From Flavobacterium microcysteis (GTDB lineage Bacteria > Bacteroidota > Bacteroidia > Flavobacteriales > Flavobacteriaceae), in contig NZ_VFJE01000050.1 of assembly GCF_006385255.1 (NCBI RefSeq), forward strand, positions 186,001 through 250,000: 64,000 nt of DNA. The letters run 5' to 3'. The notes under the pieces were generated by a model. It ran no database searches, had not been told where the DNA came from, and was given only the letters and a program-made list of their open reading frames with translations. Below are positions 7,308-15,348 of this stretch, one piece after another. The translations under genes and the position numbers were made by a program. Positions within the stretch are counted from its first letter, which is position 1. Every line of letters begins with the position of its first letter.

Positions 7308-8530
7308 TGCATATAGCTTGTAAAAAATGCGGTACAACTACATCAATCGAAAGCAGTTTCGAAGTCAAATACTTTGGCTGTCCTAATTGCAGGAGCTTGT
7401 TTGAAATCAAGGAGGAATTAACCTTTGTTAAAGAATTCGATTCCAAGCCGTTGAATCCTATACTGAAAATAGGAAGTAAAGGCATTATTGAAGGAGATGA
7501 ATATGAAATCATCAGCATGTTCATCAAAAAATTTCATGCCATTCATTATTGGAGAGAATATACACTAAAATCAAAAGACGATCACTATTTATATCTGTCA
7601 GAATCAGAAGGACATTGGATTCTGCTTGAAGAAATTCAGGATAAGTTCGATGCCTCCAGAAAATTTAAGAGGCTGACATATAATAATGTGACCTACGATT
7701 TATATGAAAATACGCATTGCAGGGTTGAATCGGCCTATGGTTTTTTTGATGCTGAAATACCTAAGTCGGAAATACAAATCATAGAATACATAAAGCCTCC
7801 TTATATCGTTTCGATTGAAAAATTAGGAAAAGAAGAAAAGACATATCTAGGAAGGCACATTAGCAGAAGGGAATTAAAAAAGGCATTTGGTAATCCGGAG
7901 TTACCGGGAAAATTTGGTGTCGGATCGGTGCAGCCATTCCTTTTTAGTTTTTATAATGTGGCTATCATTTTTTGCTGTACGGCCATTCTTATTTTACTAA
8001 CACAGCTGTTCGTGAATAATAGTAGGAGCGAAACCGAAGTGTTTTCAAAAACCTTTTCATTTACAGAATACAATAATAAGGACTTTGTTTCGGAGTCATT
8101 TACTTTAGAAGGAGGTTCTGCGCCGCTGTCTGTCCTTATCCATTCTGAGGTAGATAATTCATGGGCCAATGCGCAGGTCACATTGGTTAATGAAAAAACG
8201 AATGAGGAAGAATCTGCCAGTCAGGATATTGAATATTATCACGGAAATACTGATGGCGAAAATTGGAGTGAAGGAGACAGAAGCGAAGAATTTAATATTT
8301 GTGGTGTAGGAGAGGGAAAATACCATCTGGTCATCACACCTCAAAAGCAACCTGACGATACTTTAAATGATCGTATAACAGTCAAAGCAGTATGGAAAAG
8401 CCCGTCAATGTGGAATTTCTTTATTTCGATATTGGTTATGGGAATTATTTTGGGCATCATCTTTTTTGCAAATAAAAGCTTTGAAACCACCCGATGGAGC
8501 ACTAGCGATTTTTCACCTTTTAATGAATAG
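7307..8530 (+). CDS. DUF4178 domain membrane protein with zinc-ribbon N-terminus
   Basis: A 407-residue protein. Residues 1-30 form a zinc ribbon (Cys5, Cys8, Cys25, Cys28). A DUF4178-like domain follows at about 45-185, with LKIGSKGIIEGDEYEI, the WREYTL element and the late IKPPYIVSIE element typical of the family. A transmembrane helix lies near 210-230 and another near 368-388. Between them is a ~135-residue beta-rich domain predicted outside the cytoplasm. Its function is unknown. DUF4178 genes commonly travel with DUF350 and spermidine synthase genes, as here. It is translationally coupled to speD by a one-base overlap. The two-helix, split-domain layout suggests a trans-membrane adaptor, but that is inference. 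Confidence 0.88.
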   Translation: MHIACKKCGTTTSIESSFEVKYFGCPNCRSLFEIKEELTFVKEFDSKPLNPILKIGSKGIIEGDEYEIISMFIKKFHAIHYWREYTLKSKDDHYLYLSESEGHWILLEEIQDKFDASRKFKRLTYNNVTYDLYENTHCRVESAYGFFDAEIPKSEIQIIEYIKPPYIVSIEKLGKEEKTYLGRHISRRELKKAFGNPELPGKFGVGSVQPFLFSFYNVAIIFCCTAILILLTQLFVNNSRSETEVFSKTFSFTEYNNKDFVSESFTLEGGSAPLSVLIHSEVDNSWANAQVTLVNEKTNEEESASQDIEYYHGNTDGENWSEGDRSEEFNICGVGEGKYHLVITPQKQPDDTLNDRITVKAVWKSPSMWNFFISILVMGIILGIIFFANKSFETTRWSTSDFSPFNE

Positions 8531-8535
8531 AAATT

Positions 8536-8727
8536 ATGGATATTTATTCGATAAAAAATTTTATTGCAAACAACAAATGGCCAGTCCTGGCGGGGATTTT
8601 GGTTTATGGACTTTTCTTGTTTTTTACTATTTCAGGAAATAAGATTTGTGATTGCGCATCAACAGAAAAATACGGTTCAAATAATAATAATGGGCGTGTT
8701 GGAGTAGCACGTTTTTACCATAAATAA
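8536..8727 (+). CDS. 63-residue single-span membrane protein of the polyamine operon
   Basis: I do not recognise a family. A hydrophobic helix spans about residues 15-33 (WPVLAGILVYGLFLFFTIS). The tail is short and polar with two close cysteines (CDC), an Asn/Gly-rich linker and the ending RVGVARFYHK. It starts 5 bases after the DUF4178 stop and is 11 bases before the DUF350 start, so it is firmly inside the operon. The compact tail with a C-terminal lysine could be a substrate, a regulatory peptide or an assembly factor for the neighbouring aminopropyltransferase. All of these are inference. Confidence 0.72.
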   Translation: MDIYSIKNFIANNKWPVLAGILVYGLFLFFTISGNKICDCASTEKYGSNNNNGRVGVARFYHK

Positions 8728-8738
8728 AACAAAAAACT

Positions 8739-8954
8739 ATGGAACATATATTAGTAAAAGGGATTATCAATTCGCTCATTTTCTCAGGAGTAGGAATATT
8801 TGTTTTGATTGTTGGCTATCTGCTGCTTGAAAAAATGACTCCTGAAAATACATGGAAAGAAATTGTCAATAACAAAAATGTAGCTTTGGCCATTGTATTT
8901 GGAGCTTTCATTATTGGAATCTCAATCATTATTAGCGCTGCAATTCATGGCTAA
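8739..8954 (+). CDS. DUF350 family membrane protein
   Basis: A 71-residue protein with two transmembrane helices (about 8-30 and 46-68), resembling half of the DUF350/YjfL membrane family, which often has two such units. E. coli YjfL lies in an operon with a PspA homologue and a glutathionylspermidine synthase-like protein, so the family has a recorded link to polyamine-related genes. Its last 8 bases overlap the start of the downstream spermidine synthase (ATGGCTAA), showing translational coupling. Its molecular role is unknown. Confidence 0.82.
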   Translation: MEHILVKGIINSLIFSGVGIFVLIVGYLLLEKMTPENTWKEIVNNKNVALAIVFGAFIIGISIIISAAIHG

Positions 8955-10464
8955 AAACTTTTTGAAGTTTGAATACCTGCTACTTTTTGCAGTTTTTATT
9001 ATTGCTACTTGCGGATTGATTTATGAATTGGTTGCCGGAACTTTGGCAAGCTATCTTCTTGGCGATTCCGTTAAGCAGTTCTCATTTATTATTGGAGTCT
9101 ACCTGTTCTCGATGGGAATAGGCTCCTATTTTGCAAAATTTGTCAAAAAGAATCAGCTCAATACCTTCGTAGAAATAGAGATTCTGGTTGGAGTTATTGG
9201 AGGACTGAGTTCTGTTATTCTGTTTATTCTCTTTGAAAAAGTCGATTATTTCCAGTTTATACTCTACCTGCTGGTTTTTGTAACAGGATGCCTGGTAGGT
9301 TTGGAAATTCCCCTTTTGATGAACATTCTCAAAGAAAAGGTAAAATTCAGTGACCTTGTTTCAAATGTTTTTACATTCGATTATATCGGAGCATTGTTGG
9401 CTTCTGTTTTATTTCCACTAATATTAGTGCCAAAACTTGGGGTCATGAAAACCTCGCTTTTCTTTGGGATGATAAATGTTTCTGTAGCCATACTCCTATG
9501 TTTCCTATTGTCAAAAGAATTAAAACGGCCAATATTATTGAAGCTGAAAGCTGTTGGAGCCTTTGTGCTTTTGCTTTTGACTTTCTTTTTCTCAGACCAG
9601 ATTCTGTCCTATTCTGAGCAGAAACTCTATGGAGAAAATATTATTTTTACGAAAGCGACACAATACCAGAGAATTGTCCTGACACATACCAAAAACGATT
9701 ATAAATTGTACCTGAATAATAATTTGCAGTTCAGTTCGGCAGATGAATATCGGTATCATGAAGCCCTTGTCCATCCTGTTATGGCCAATGCAAAAAAGAT
9801 TGAAAACATTCTGGTTTTAGGTGGAGGTGACGGACTTGCTGTCAGGGAGATTTTAAAATACAAAGAAGTCAAAAAGATTACACTGGTAGATTTAGATGAA
9901 GGGATGACTACGCTTTTTGCTACCAATACCATCTTAACAAAATTCAATGACAATTCACTGACCAATCCTAAGGTCAAGGTCATCAACAGAGATGCGTTTC
10001 TGTGGGTAAAAGAAGAAAACAACCAATATGATGCAATCATTATTGACTTTCCAGACCCGTCGAATTACAGTTTAGGAAAGCTGTATTCGCTGAATTTTTA
10101 TAAGTCATTAAAGAAAATTGTAACTCCTGAAGCCGCAATCGTAATCCAGACAACATCACCATATTTTGCGCCTAAGTCTTTTTGGTGTATTAATAATACG
10201 GTCAATGAAGTTTTTCCAAATGCAGATGCCTATCATGTTTATGTGCCGTCTTTTGGAGAATGGGGCTATACCATCGCTTCCAATAACAATACGGCAGACT
10301 TTAGTAAAGTAAATCGGAAAGTCGGCGGATTGAAATATTATGACTACCAGTACAAGAAATTAAATTTCTTTCCTAAAGACATGAAGGCAAAAGATTTAGA
10401 GATTAATAGGTTAGACAATCAAATTTTAGTGAGGTATTTTGATGAAGAATGGGGAAAACTATAG
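8947..10464 (+). CDS. speE: Membrane-integrated spermidine synthase-like aminopropyltransferase
   Basis: A 505-residue fusion. Residues 1-215 hold about seven transmembrane helices; residues 235-505 form a spermidine synthase domain. That domain carries the substrate-side YLNNNLQFSSADEYRYHEAL region, the cofactor loop LVLGGGDG at about 290-296 and the catalytic-region IIDFPDPSNYSLGKLYS near 365-381. It should transfer aminopropyl groups from decarboxylated SAM, supplied by speD in the same operon. I start at the ATG at 8947, overlapping the DUF350 stop. The long membrane domain is unlike soluble SpeE and places the reaction at the inner membrane, perhaps on an unusual acceptor. The acceptor cannot be read from sequence. 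Confidence 0.9.
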   Translation: MAKNFLKFEYLLLFAVFIIATCGLIYELVAGTLASYLLGDSVKQFSFIIGVYLFSMGIGSYFAKFVKKNQLNTFVEIEILVGVIGGLSSVILFILFEKVDYFQFILYLLVFVTGCLVGLEIPLLMNILKEKVKFSDLVSNVFTFDYIGALLASVLFPLILVPKLGVMKTSLFFGMINVSVAILLCFLLSKELKRPILLKLKAVGAFVLLLLTFFFSDQILSYSEQKLYGENIIFTKATQYQRIVLTHTKNDYKLYLNNNLQFSSADEYRYHEALVHPVMANAKKIENILVLGGGDGLAVREILKYKEVKKITLVDLDEGMTTLFATNTILTKFNDNSLTNPKVKVINRDAFLWVKEENNQYDAIIIDFPDPSNYSLGKLYSLNFYKSLKKIVTPEAAIVIQTTSPYFAPKSFWCINNTVNEVFPNADAYHVYVPSFGEWGYTIASNNNTADFSKVNRKVGGLKYYDYQYKKLNFFPKDMKAKDLEINRLDNQILVRYFDEEWGKL

Positions 10465-12079
10465 TCCAAGATCTAGGAGAACATTCCTGAAGTCGATTTC
10501 TGCAGGAATCATTCTTGCATCCGTTCCTGCTTTTTTGATTGCCTGCAAAGAAAAAGCAATCAATATTGCAATCCGACTTTCCGGAACGAATCATATTTTA
10601 GGGCATAGACTTAGAACTAAAAACTTTCCGAAAATCTCTAAAACAATTGAAATTCCTTACCTTATCATAGGTGGTGGAATTTCAGGGCTCTCCGCCGGAA
10701 GGCAACTTATGAAAAAAGGGATTGAAGATTTTCTGATTTTAGAATTAGAAGCTGAGGTTGGTGGAAATTCAAGAAATAGAGAAAATAAATATTCAAAATA
10801 CCCTTTAGGAGCCCACTATTTGCCCTTACCCAATATTCAGGATAAAGAACTAGTACAGTTTTTAGAAGAAGCCAAAATTATTACAGGTTATAAGGATGGA
10901 TTTCCTGTTTTTGATGAAGAACAGCTGACCTTTATGCCACAGGAAAGGTTGTTTATTAAAAATACCTGGCAGGAAAGTCTGGTGCCAAAATTTGGCATCT
11001 CAAAAACATCGGAAGCCGATTTCAACAGGTTTTTCGAAATCATGTCAGATTTTAGAAATAAAAAAGGAGAAGATGGAATTTTTATTTTTGATATTCCTCT
11101 AGCCGCTATATCCAAAGACGGTAAGTACGATTTTTTGGATAAAATTTCCATGAAAGAATGGCTTGTGCAAAACAAATTTCTATCAGAAGAACTCTATCAA
11201 TATGTGAATTATTGCTGCCGGGATGATTTTGGATTGGGTGTTGACTTTATTTCAGCCTGGGCCGGAATTCACTATTTTGCTGCTCGCAAACACAATGCGA
11301 CAAAAGAAAAGACTGAAAATGTATTGACATGGCCGGAAGGAAATTCCAGATTGACGAAACACTTAAAAGAATACTCAAAAAATAAGATAGTAGCAAACCA
11401 TTTGGTTTATGAAGTTGGAATTAAAGGAGAAGGCGTAATTGTCAATGTTTATGACAATTTAAAAAATGAATCAATCGCCATCAATGCCCAAAAAGTAATT
11501 CTTGCAACACCTCAATTTATCAATGGCTATTTGCTTCCTGAAAGAACTCCTATTGCCAAAGAATTTCATTATGCTCCGTGGCTATTGGCTACTTTGACAG
11601 TTACAGATTTAGATGACAATAATAGCTATCCTTTATGTTGGGACAATGTCATCTATGGTGCTAAAGGATTGGGATATATTTACAATCAGCATGAATCCTT
11701 AGGACAGATTCAAGAGAAAAAAGTAATTACCTATTATTACAGCTTTTCAACAAATGATTTGAAAAAATCAAGAAAAGAACTCTTGACAAAGGAGGAAGAT
11801 TATTGGAAACAATTGATTATTGACGATCTAAAAATAGCACATCCCGACATTGAAAATGTCGTACAAGAAATTGATATCCAAAGAATAGGACACGGAATGA
11901 TTAGCCCTGTTCCTGGCTTTTTATTTGGAAAAGCAAGAGTTGAAGCGTCGCATGCGATTGACAATAAAGTCTTTTTTGCCCATAGCGATTTGTCCGGAAT
12001 CTCAATTTTTGAAGAAGCTTTTCACCAAGGAATTAATGCAGTAAATAAGATGCTCAATGAAACAGCCTTGGATAAATAA
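10442..12079 (+). CDS. Tat-exported lipoprotein FAD-dependent amine oxidase-like protein
   Basis: A 545-residue flavoprotein. The N-terminus has a twin-arginine motif (SRRTFLK, residues 11-17), a hydrophobic core and a lipobox (LIAC, Cys35), so it is predicted to be exported folded with FAD and lipid-anchored. The dinucleotide-binding fold is LIIGGGISGLSAG (74-86), followed by the ELEAEVGGNSR element typical of flavin amine oxidases and protoporphyrinogen oxidase-like enzymes, and a C-terminal FAD-contact segment (SGISIFEEAFHQG). The ATG at 10442 overlaps the spermidine synthase gene by 23 bases. Context suggests oxidation of a polyamine or polyamine-modified product outside the cytoplasm. 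The substrate is inferred, not shown. Confidence 0.85.
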   Translation: MKNGENYSPRSRRTFLKSISAGIILASVPAFLIACKEKAINIAIRLSGTNHILGHRLRTKNFPKISKTIEIPYLIIGGGISGLSAGRQLMKKGIEDFLILELEAEVGGNSRNRENKYSKYPLGAHYLPLPNIQDKELVQFLEEAKIITGYKDGFPVFDEEQLTFMPQERLFIKNTWQESLVPKFGISKTSEADFNRFFEIMSDFRNKKGEDGIFIFDIPLAAISKDGKYDFLDKISMKEWLVQNKFLSEELYQYVNYCCRDDFGLGVDFISAWAGIHYFAARKHNATKEKTENVLTWPEGNSRLTKHLKEYSKNKIVANHLVYEVGIKGEGVIVNVYDNLKNESIAINAQKVILATPQFINGYLLPERTPIAKEFHYAPWLLATLTVTDLDDNNSYPLCWDNVIYGAKGLGYIYNQHESLGQIQEKKVITYYYSFSTNDLKKSRKELLTKEEDYWKQLIIDDLKIAHPDIENVVQEIDIQRIGHGMISPVPGFLFGKARVEASHAIDNKVFFAHSDLSGISIFEEAFHQGINAVNKMLNETALDK

Positions 12080-13073
12080 ACCAAAGACAGACATTGCCTT
12101 TATCCTTTTTCCTCAGTTTTTTGTACTGGGCATTGTGTTTTTTTGCCAAGACTTTTTAAAAGAAGCACAAGAAAACCACTCGTTTTTTACATGGCTGCTG
12201 TTGATTGTATTTATTGATGTAGCCCATGTATATTCTACATTATTTAAAACCTATTTCGTAAAAGAAGAATTTGAAAAACGGAAAAAACTCTTGCTTTTAC
12301 TTCCGCTGTTCTGTTTTTTGATAGGTTTCCTATTATTCTTGTTTGGAGCCAAGACTTTTTGGTCGGTTTTGGCCTATGTAGCCGTATTTCACTTTATCCG
12401 CCAGCAATACGGATTCATGCGGCTTTATTCCCGCATGGAAATCAAGACCAAATGGACCGTGTTTTTAGACAATCTATTCATTTATACAGCAACGGGCTAT
12501 CCAATGATTTTTTGGTTTATGAACCCGTCCAGAAAATTCACATGGTTTGTGGAAGATGAATTTATCTCATACCAAAATCCATTATTGCTGGAGTTTTTCA
12601 CATGGACTTATTATTCGATATTGGCGTTTTATGTTTTGAGAACCATTTACTTTTCCATAAAAACAAGATATTTTAACCTGCCTAAAAATGCCATCATCAT
12701 GGGAACATTCTTGTCCTGGTATTTTGGAATCGTATATTTCAATAACGACTTAATATTTACATTGCTGAATGTCGTTTCTCACGGAATTCCATACATGGCA
12801 TTGATTTATTTTAATCAAAAAAACAACGATCACTCTTTTCAGATACCAAAGCTCTCTAGCTTTCTGGGCATTTTAGTTTACATCGGAATTTTGCTTTTGT
12901 TTGCTTTTACAGAAGAATATCTTTGGGAAATTCTAGTTTGGAATGAACACTTCAGTTTCAGTGAGGGTATAGACTCCCTTGTCAAATGGCAAATACTTCT
13001 GGTTCCGTTATTGACGGTTCCTCAGTTCACACATTATATTCTGGATGGTTATATCTGGAAATCCAAGAAATAA
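12057..13073 (+). CDS. Polytopic membrane protein with conserved-looking histidines
   Basis: A 338-residue protein with about eight transmembrane helices that I cannot place in a named family. Histidines sit near helix ends in motif-like settings: DVAHVYSTLFKTYF (His57), FHFIRQQYGF (His112), VVSHGIPY (His242) and FTHYILDGYIWK (His326). This is reminiscent of metal-binding membrane oxygenases or desaturases, but the classic desaturase HxxxH boxes are absent. Its start overlaps the upstream oxidase gene by 23 bases, and a terminator follows, so it is the last gene of the polyamine operon. A membrane redox partner or lipid-acting enzyme is a possibility; nothing proves it. Confidence 0.78.
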   Translation: MKQPWINKPKTDIAFILFPQFFVLGIVFFCQDFLKEAQENHSFFTWLLLIVFIDVAHVYSTLFKTYFVKEEFEKRKKLLLLLPLFCFLIGFLLFLFGAKTFWSVLAYVAVFHFIRQQYGFMRLYSRMEIKTKWTVFLDNLFIYTATGYPMIFWFMNPSRKFTWFVEDEFISYQNPLLLEFFTWTYYSILAFYVLRTIYFSIKTRYFNLPKNAIIMGTFLSWYFGIVYFNNDLIFTLLNVVSHGIPYMALIYFNQKNNDHSFQIPKLSSFLGILVYIGILLLFAFTEEYLWEILVWNEHFSFSEGIDSLVKWQILLVPLLTVPQFTHYILDGYIWKSKK

Positions 13074-13075
13074 AA

Positions 13076-13106
13076 AAAGAGGCTTTAAGCCTCTTTCTGT
13101 TTTTTA
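13076..13106. terminator. Bidirectional terminator ending the polyamine operon
   Basis: Palindromic arms AAAGAGGCTT and AAGCCTCTTT are adjacent with almost no loop, followed by T-rich sequence on the right and preceded by an A-run on the left. It sits between the convergent genes ending at 13073 and 13117. Confidence 0.8.
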
Positions 13107-13116
13107 TATGTGTAGA

Positions 13117-14169
13117 TTAAACATCGTCAAAATCAATATAAATTTCAGCAGATGTTGGATGTGCCTGACAAGTTAAGGTCAATCCTTCCGCAATTTCTCT
13201 ATCGGTCAGGATTGAATTCTTTTTCATTTCTGCACTACCCGAAACAATTCGTGCAATACAGCTGCTGCAAATACCACCTTGGCAAGAATATGGCGCATCG
13301 ATTCCTTGTTTTAAGGCTGCATCAAGAAGCGTCATTTTTTGAGACATATCAAAAGTAGTTTCCTCATCATCAACCATTACAGTAACTTTAGTATGGCCTT
13401 CTAATGATTCTGAAATCTTATTTTCTTTAGTAGAAGCGGAGAACAATTCAAACTTGATGTCTTTTTCTTTGATATTGCTTTCTTTCAAGACATTGTTTAC
13501 CGTATTGATCATCTCTTCCGGACCACACAAATAAAATTTGTCAAACTCAACAGAAGCGTGTTTGTTTTTCAGGATAAAATTCACTGAAGATTTTTCAATT
13601 CTGCCAAATAATGCATTTTCAGCTTTTGCCTGACTGAATACATAATACACGAAAAATCGTCCTGTGTATTGAAGTTGCAGGTTATGCAATTCTTCGTGAA
13701 AAATTGTTTCTTCTGGAGACTTGTTGCCATAAACCAATACAAAAGTGCTTTGAGGTTCTTTTTCTAAAACGCTTTTTAGGATTGACATTACCGGAGTTAT
13801 TCCACTTCCGGCAACAAAAGCAGCATAATTTTTAATTCTGTTGGCATCCGGTTCAAAAATAAATTTTCCTTCCGGTGATCCTACTTCAATCGTGTCTCCT
13901 GCTTTTAACTGTTTGTTTGAAAACTGAGAAAAAGCACCATTAGAAACAGCTTTGATTGCAATTCGCAACTCGCCGCTGTCTGGAGATGAACAGATAGAAT
14001 AGGCACGTCGGATTTCATTTCCGTCTAATGTCAGCTTCAGGTTTATATATTGGCCTGCTATGAAATTATAATTTGGTTTCAGTTCTAAAGGAACGTTGAA
14101 AAGCACAGAAACAGCATCTTTTGTTTCTCTTCTGACTTCTTTTATCGTTAGTTTATAAAATGTAGACAT
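13117..14169 (-). CDS. Ferredoxin-NADP reductase/PaaE-like oxidoreductase with C-terminal 2Fe-2S domain
   Basis: A 350-residue electron-transfer protein. Residues 1-100 form an FAD-binding barrel with RRAYSICSSP (RxYS motif), 105-235 an NAD(P)-binding domain with AAFVAGSGITPVMSI and YLCGPEEMI, and 260-350 a plant-type ferredoxin domain with the cysteine cluster CQGGICSSC plus a distal Cys in LTCQAHP. The architecture matches PaaE-type and flavohemoglobin-like reductases. No phenylacetate oxygenase genes are present, so the partner is unknown. I start it at the ATG at 14169; an upstream in-frame extension of 29 residues would cover the divergent promoter region. It is divergent from a PadR regulator. 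Confidence 0.9.
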   Translation of the reverse strand: MSTFYKLTIKEVRRETKDAVSVLFNVPLELKPNYNFIAGQYINLKLTLDGNEIRRAYSICSSPDSGELRIAIKAVSNGAFSQFSNKQLKAGDTIEVGSPEGKFIFEPDANRIKNYAAFVAGSGITPVMSILKSVLEKEPQSTFVLVYGNKSPEETIFHEELHNLQLQYTGRFFVYYVFSQAKAENALFGRIEKSSVNFILKNKHASVEFDKFYLCGPEEMINTVNNVLKESNIKEKDIKFELFSASTKENKISESLEGHTKVTVMVDDEETTFDMSQKMTLLDAALKQGIDAPYSCQGGICSSCIARIVSGSAEMKKNSILTDREIAEGLTLTCQAHPTSAEIYIDFDDV

Positions 14170-14240
14170 TCTGTATATTTTATGCAAAAATAAGCATTCC
14201 CTAAGCTTTTTTAAATAAGAAAAGCTTAAAAAATAATACC

Positions 14241-14276
14241 TAAATATATTATGCATAAGAAATTTATGTATATTTG
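14241..14276. promoter_or_regulatory. Overlapping divergent promoters with dyad symmetry, candidate PadR operator
   Basis: A plus-strand -7 box TATATTTG (14269-14276) and a minus-strand -7 box TATATTTA (14241-14248) point outward toward the PadR gene and the reductase. Their flanks form an imperfect inverted repeat (TACCTAAATATA against TATATTTGGATA). A perfect palindrome, TTATGCATAA, lies in the middle at 14249-14258. Each -7 box falls where the other promoter's -33 region would be, so a protein bound here could switch both genes. Confidence 0.45.
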
Positions 14277-14293
14277 GATACTAATTTTGAAAG

Positions 14294-14629
14294 ATGAAAA
14301 ACTCCCAATTGTATAAAGGAAGTCTTAATACCATAATAATGAAATTGTTAGGTGAAAACGGACGTATGTACGGTTATGAAATCACACAAAAAGTGAAAGA
14401 GATAACTAAAGGCGAGCTGAATATTACTGAAGGTGCACTTTATCCGGCATTGCATAAACTGGAAGCAGAAGGCCTGCTGGATGTCGAAATTGAGAAAGTA
14501 GACAACCGTCTCCGGAAATATTATAAGCTGACAGAAAACGGACAAACTGAAACGGTAAATCGACTGGCCGAACTAGAAGAATTTATAAAAAACATGCAAA
14601 GCATAGTCAATCCTAAATTGAGTTATTAA
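14294..14629 (+). CDS. PadR family transcriptional regulator
   Basis: A 111-residue winged-helix regulator. Features are the N-terminal GSLNTIIMKLL helix, YGYEITQKVKE, the recognition-helix region ITEGALYPALHKLEAEGLL, a wing with RKYYKLTENG, and a C-terminal dimerisation helix (VNRLAELEEFIKNM). PadR proteins usually repress genes for export or stress, often their own operon. It is the first gene of an operon with two accessory membrane proteins, an ABC-2 permease and an ATPase, an arrangement typical of PadR-controlled exporters. It is 1 base from the next gene. Confidence 0.93.
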   Translation: MKNSQLYKGSLNTIIMKLLGENGRMYGYEITQKVKEITKGELNITEGALYPALHKLEAEGLLDVEIEKVDNRLRKYYKLTENGQTETVNRLAELEEFIKNMQSIVNPKLSY

Positions 14630-14630
14630 A

Positions 14631-15305
14631 ATGAAATTAGATAAAAATCAGATAGATACAATCGATACGGTTTTAGAAAAACTGGGTGTCGTTTATATTG
14701 ATTACAAGTATGAAATCCTTGACCATATTGCTACGGAAGTAGAAGAAAAAATGATACTCAATGACATCACTTTTGAAGAAGCTTTTCCGGCCGTATTAAA
14801 AAAATGGCAACCAAAATTTAAGAAATCATCCAGTGCATTGTTTGGTTATTTCTGGGAAATGCCAGAGATTTTGCTCAATAAATGCATCAAAATGTATAGA
14901 AAAAAACTGCTCTTCATAATTACAGGAGCTATGGTTTTAACTTCTGGATTCTTGCTGTTTTCTTCTTTTTTGGGAAACCACCTGGCTGGTTTTTTTAGCA
15001 TTGCTACGATTTTGTATAGTGTGGCCCTCTTATTGTCGGCTATAGGATATATCAGGATTCGGTTATCGAAAAGAAAAACATCGTATGGTTTTTTATTTAA
15101 ACAGCAATTTATTGGTTGTTCCTTAGTAGCTTCACAGCAGCTTTACTATATGAACAGTGGTTTTGAAAGCAAGCATTCTTCATCACTTTTCAGCTATCTT
15201 ATAATTTTTACCTTATGCATCTACTTTCTCTTTTCTGTTTATAACCTGATTTATTACAGAGCCCATTTTTATGAGTTAAAAAGAATGAGATTTTTAGAAG
15301 CATAA
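14631..15305 (+). CDS. PadR-operon membrane accessory protein, paralogue 1
   Basis: A 224-residue protein with a soluble N-terminal helical domain of about 75 residues (LDKNQIDTIDTVLEKL, then YEILDHIATEVEEKM) and about four transmembrane helices from residue 95 on. The N-terminal domain is recognisably related to that of the next gene, so the pair arose by duplication. The E-[IL]-x-DH-[IL]-A element recalls small domains fused to PadR-linked permeases. The function is unknown, but its place between the PadR gene and the ABC genes suggests a part in signalling or assembly of that exporter. Confidence 0.8.
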   Translation: MKLDKNQIDTIDTVLEKLGVVYIDYKYEILDHIATEVEEKMILNDITFEEAFPAVLKKWQPKFKKSSSALFGYFWEMPEILLNKCIKMYRKKLLFIITGAMVLTSGFLLFSSFLGNHLAGFFSIATILYSVALLLSAIGYIRIRLSKRKTSYGFLFKQQFIGCSLVASQQLYYMNSGFESKHSSSLFSYLIIFTLCIYFLFSVYNLIYYRAHFYELKRMRFLEA

Positions 15306-15348
15306 AGCATTTGTTATCTAAATAGTAAAGACAGAAAAACCCTTTTCT

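Noticed and set aside
14170-14256. 29-residue extension of the ferredoxin-type reductase
   Set aside because: It would cover the divergent promoter region, and the enzyme domain begins naturally at 14169.
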